Assembly: GCA_051746985.1 (NCBI GenBank)
Contig: JBNJFP010000059.1
Coordinates: forward strand, 1-5,922
Direction of reading: 5' to 3'
Source of the DNA: Fodinibius sp051746985
Lineage (GTDB): Bacteria > Bacteroidota > Rhodothermia > Balneolales > Balneolaceae
DNA length: 5,922 bases
The notes under the pieces were generated by a model, which was not told the origin of the DNA, did no database searches, and worked only from the letters and a program-made list of their open reading frames with translations. The position numbers and the translations under genes were made by a program. This document shows positions 5,530 to 5,922 of the stretch, one piece after another; the first letter of the stretch is position 1, and each line of letters begins with the position of its first letter.

Positions 5530-5922
5530 ATGCATAAATATATATTCATCCTTTGTCTGATGGGATTACTCATCGGCTGTAGCTCAAATGAAACTATTAA
5601 AGCCGATAAAGTTATAGAGAACGTTCATGTTATCTCCATGAATGATGAGGAAATTCAGCAAAATCGGACAGTATTTATTAAAGATGATCGTATTGTAAAA
5701 ATTACGGGAGAAGAACAGTATGAATCAGAAAATGCTGAAGTAATTGACGGCGATGAAAGATATTTAATGCCCGGCCTTTCTGAAATGCATGCTCATATTC
5801 CTTCGGGCGACGCAGATCAGGAGTATATACAGGATGTGCTTTTTCTCTATTTGGCGAATGGCATCACCACCATACGAGGAATGCTCGGCGATCCTTTACA
5901 TCTTGAACTGCGTGAAAAAGCT
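5530..5922 (+). CDS. Amidohydrolase family lipoprotein, 5' part (runs off the window)
   Basis: The first 131 codons of a metal-dependent hydrolase are present and the frame is open to the right edge. Residues 1-17 form a lipoprotein signal: a short basic start, a hydrophobic stretch IFILCLMGLLI and the lipobox LIGC with Cys17 as the acylated residue. The mature protein would therefore be anchored in an envelope membrane and act in the periplasm or at the cell surface. The small beta-sandwich part of amidohydrolases follows, then LMPGLSEMHAHI with the HxH metal ligands His87 and His89, and GITTIRG. These are typical of imidazolonepropionase- or prolidase-like amidohydrolases. The remaining metal ligands lie outside the window, so activity and substrate cannot be judged. 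A weak AAGG lies 4 bases before the ATG. It has its own 221-bp upstream region and is probably not part of the detoxification block. Confidence 0.88.
   Translation, partial: MHKYIFILCLMGLLIGCSSNETIKADKVIENVHVISMNDEEIQQNRTVFIKDDRIVKITGEEQYESENAEVIDGDERYLMPGLSEMHAHIPSGDADQEYIQDVLFLYLANGITTIRGMLGDPLHLELREKA

Noticed and set aside
5391..5573. Minus-strand 60-codon frame over the amidohydrolase start
   Set aside because: It overlaps the lipoprotein signal region antisense and has no supporting motif or start context.

Overview
The window looks like chromosomal DNA of a free-living member of the Bacteroidota/Balneolota group, possibly a salt-adapted one. This rests on three observations: a moderate, AT-leaning base composition; AT-rich leaders that mostly lack a Shine-Dalgarno sequence; and Asp/Glu-rich proteins. 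The placement is inferred from style and not proven by a marker gene.

Layout. Positions 1-319 hold no gene I can support. This stretch contains a strong hairpin (191-220) that probably terminates transcription, most convincingly for the leftward gene. A patatin-like phospholipase (320-1105) runs on the minus strand. A 204-bp intergenic region separates it from a block of plus-strand genes: an Old Yellow Enzyme-type alkene reductase (1310-2335, interrupted by a 100-N assembly gap), two tandem paralogous ring-cleaving dioxygenases of the VOC superfamily (2564-3493 and 3498-4427), and a phospholipase/carboxylesterase-type alpha/beta hydrolase (4640-5308). The 5' part of a lipoprotein amidohydrolase (5530 onward) runs off the right edge.

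How the genes fit together. An ene-reductase for electrophilic C=C bonds, two Fe(II)-type extradiol/hydroquinone dioxygenases and an MhqD-like hydrolase together resemble the Bacillus subtilis mhq quinone and electrophile detoxification genes (MhqO/MhqA and MhqD). They are arranged here as one co-directional block. The likely role is reduction of quinones and enones, ring opening of hydroquinones, and hydrolysis of the products. No MarR/MhqR-type regulator is visible in the window.

Between the genes there are two copies (2344-2456 and 4520-4602) of an intergenic repeat made of two hairpins. One stem differs between the copies by a compensatory base-pair change, which makes this the most interesting non-coding signal. 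A second, possibly decayed palindromic repeat (4436-4498) and a long imperfect inverted repeat (5340-5403) add further structure. I found no CRISPR array, tRNA, rRNA or intact insertion sequence, and no clearly novel system.
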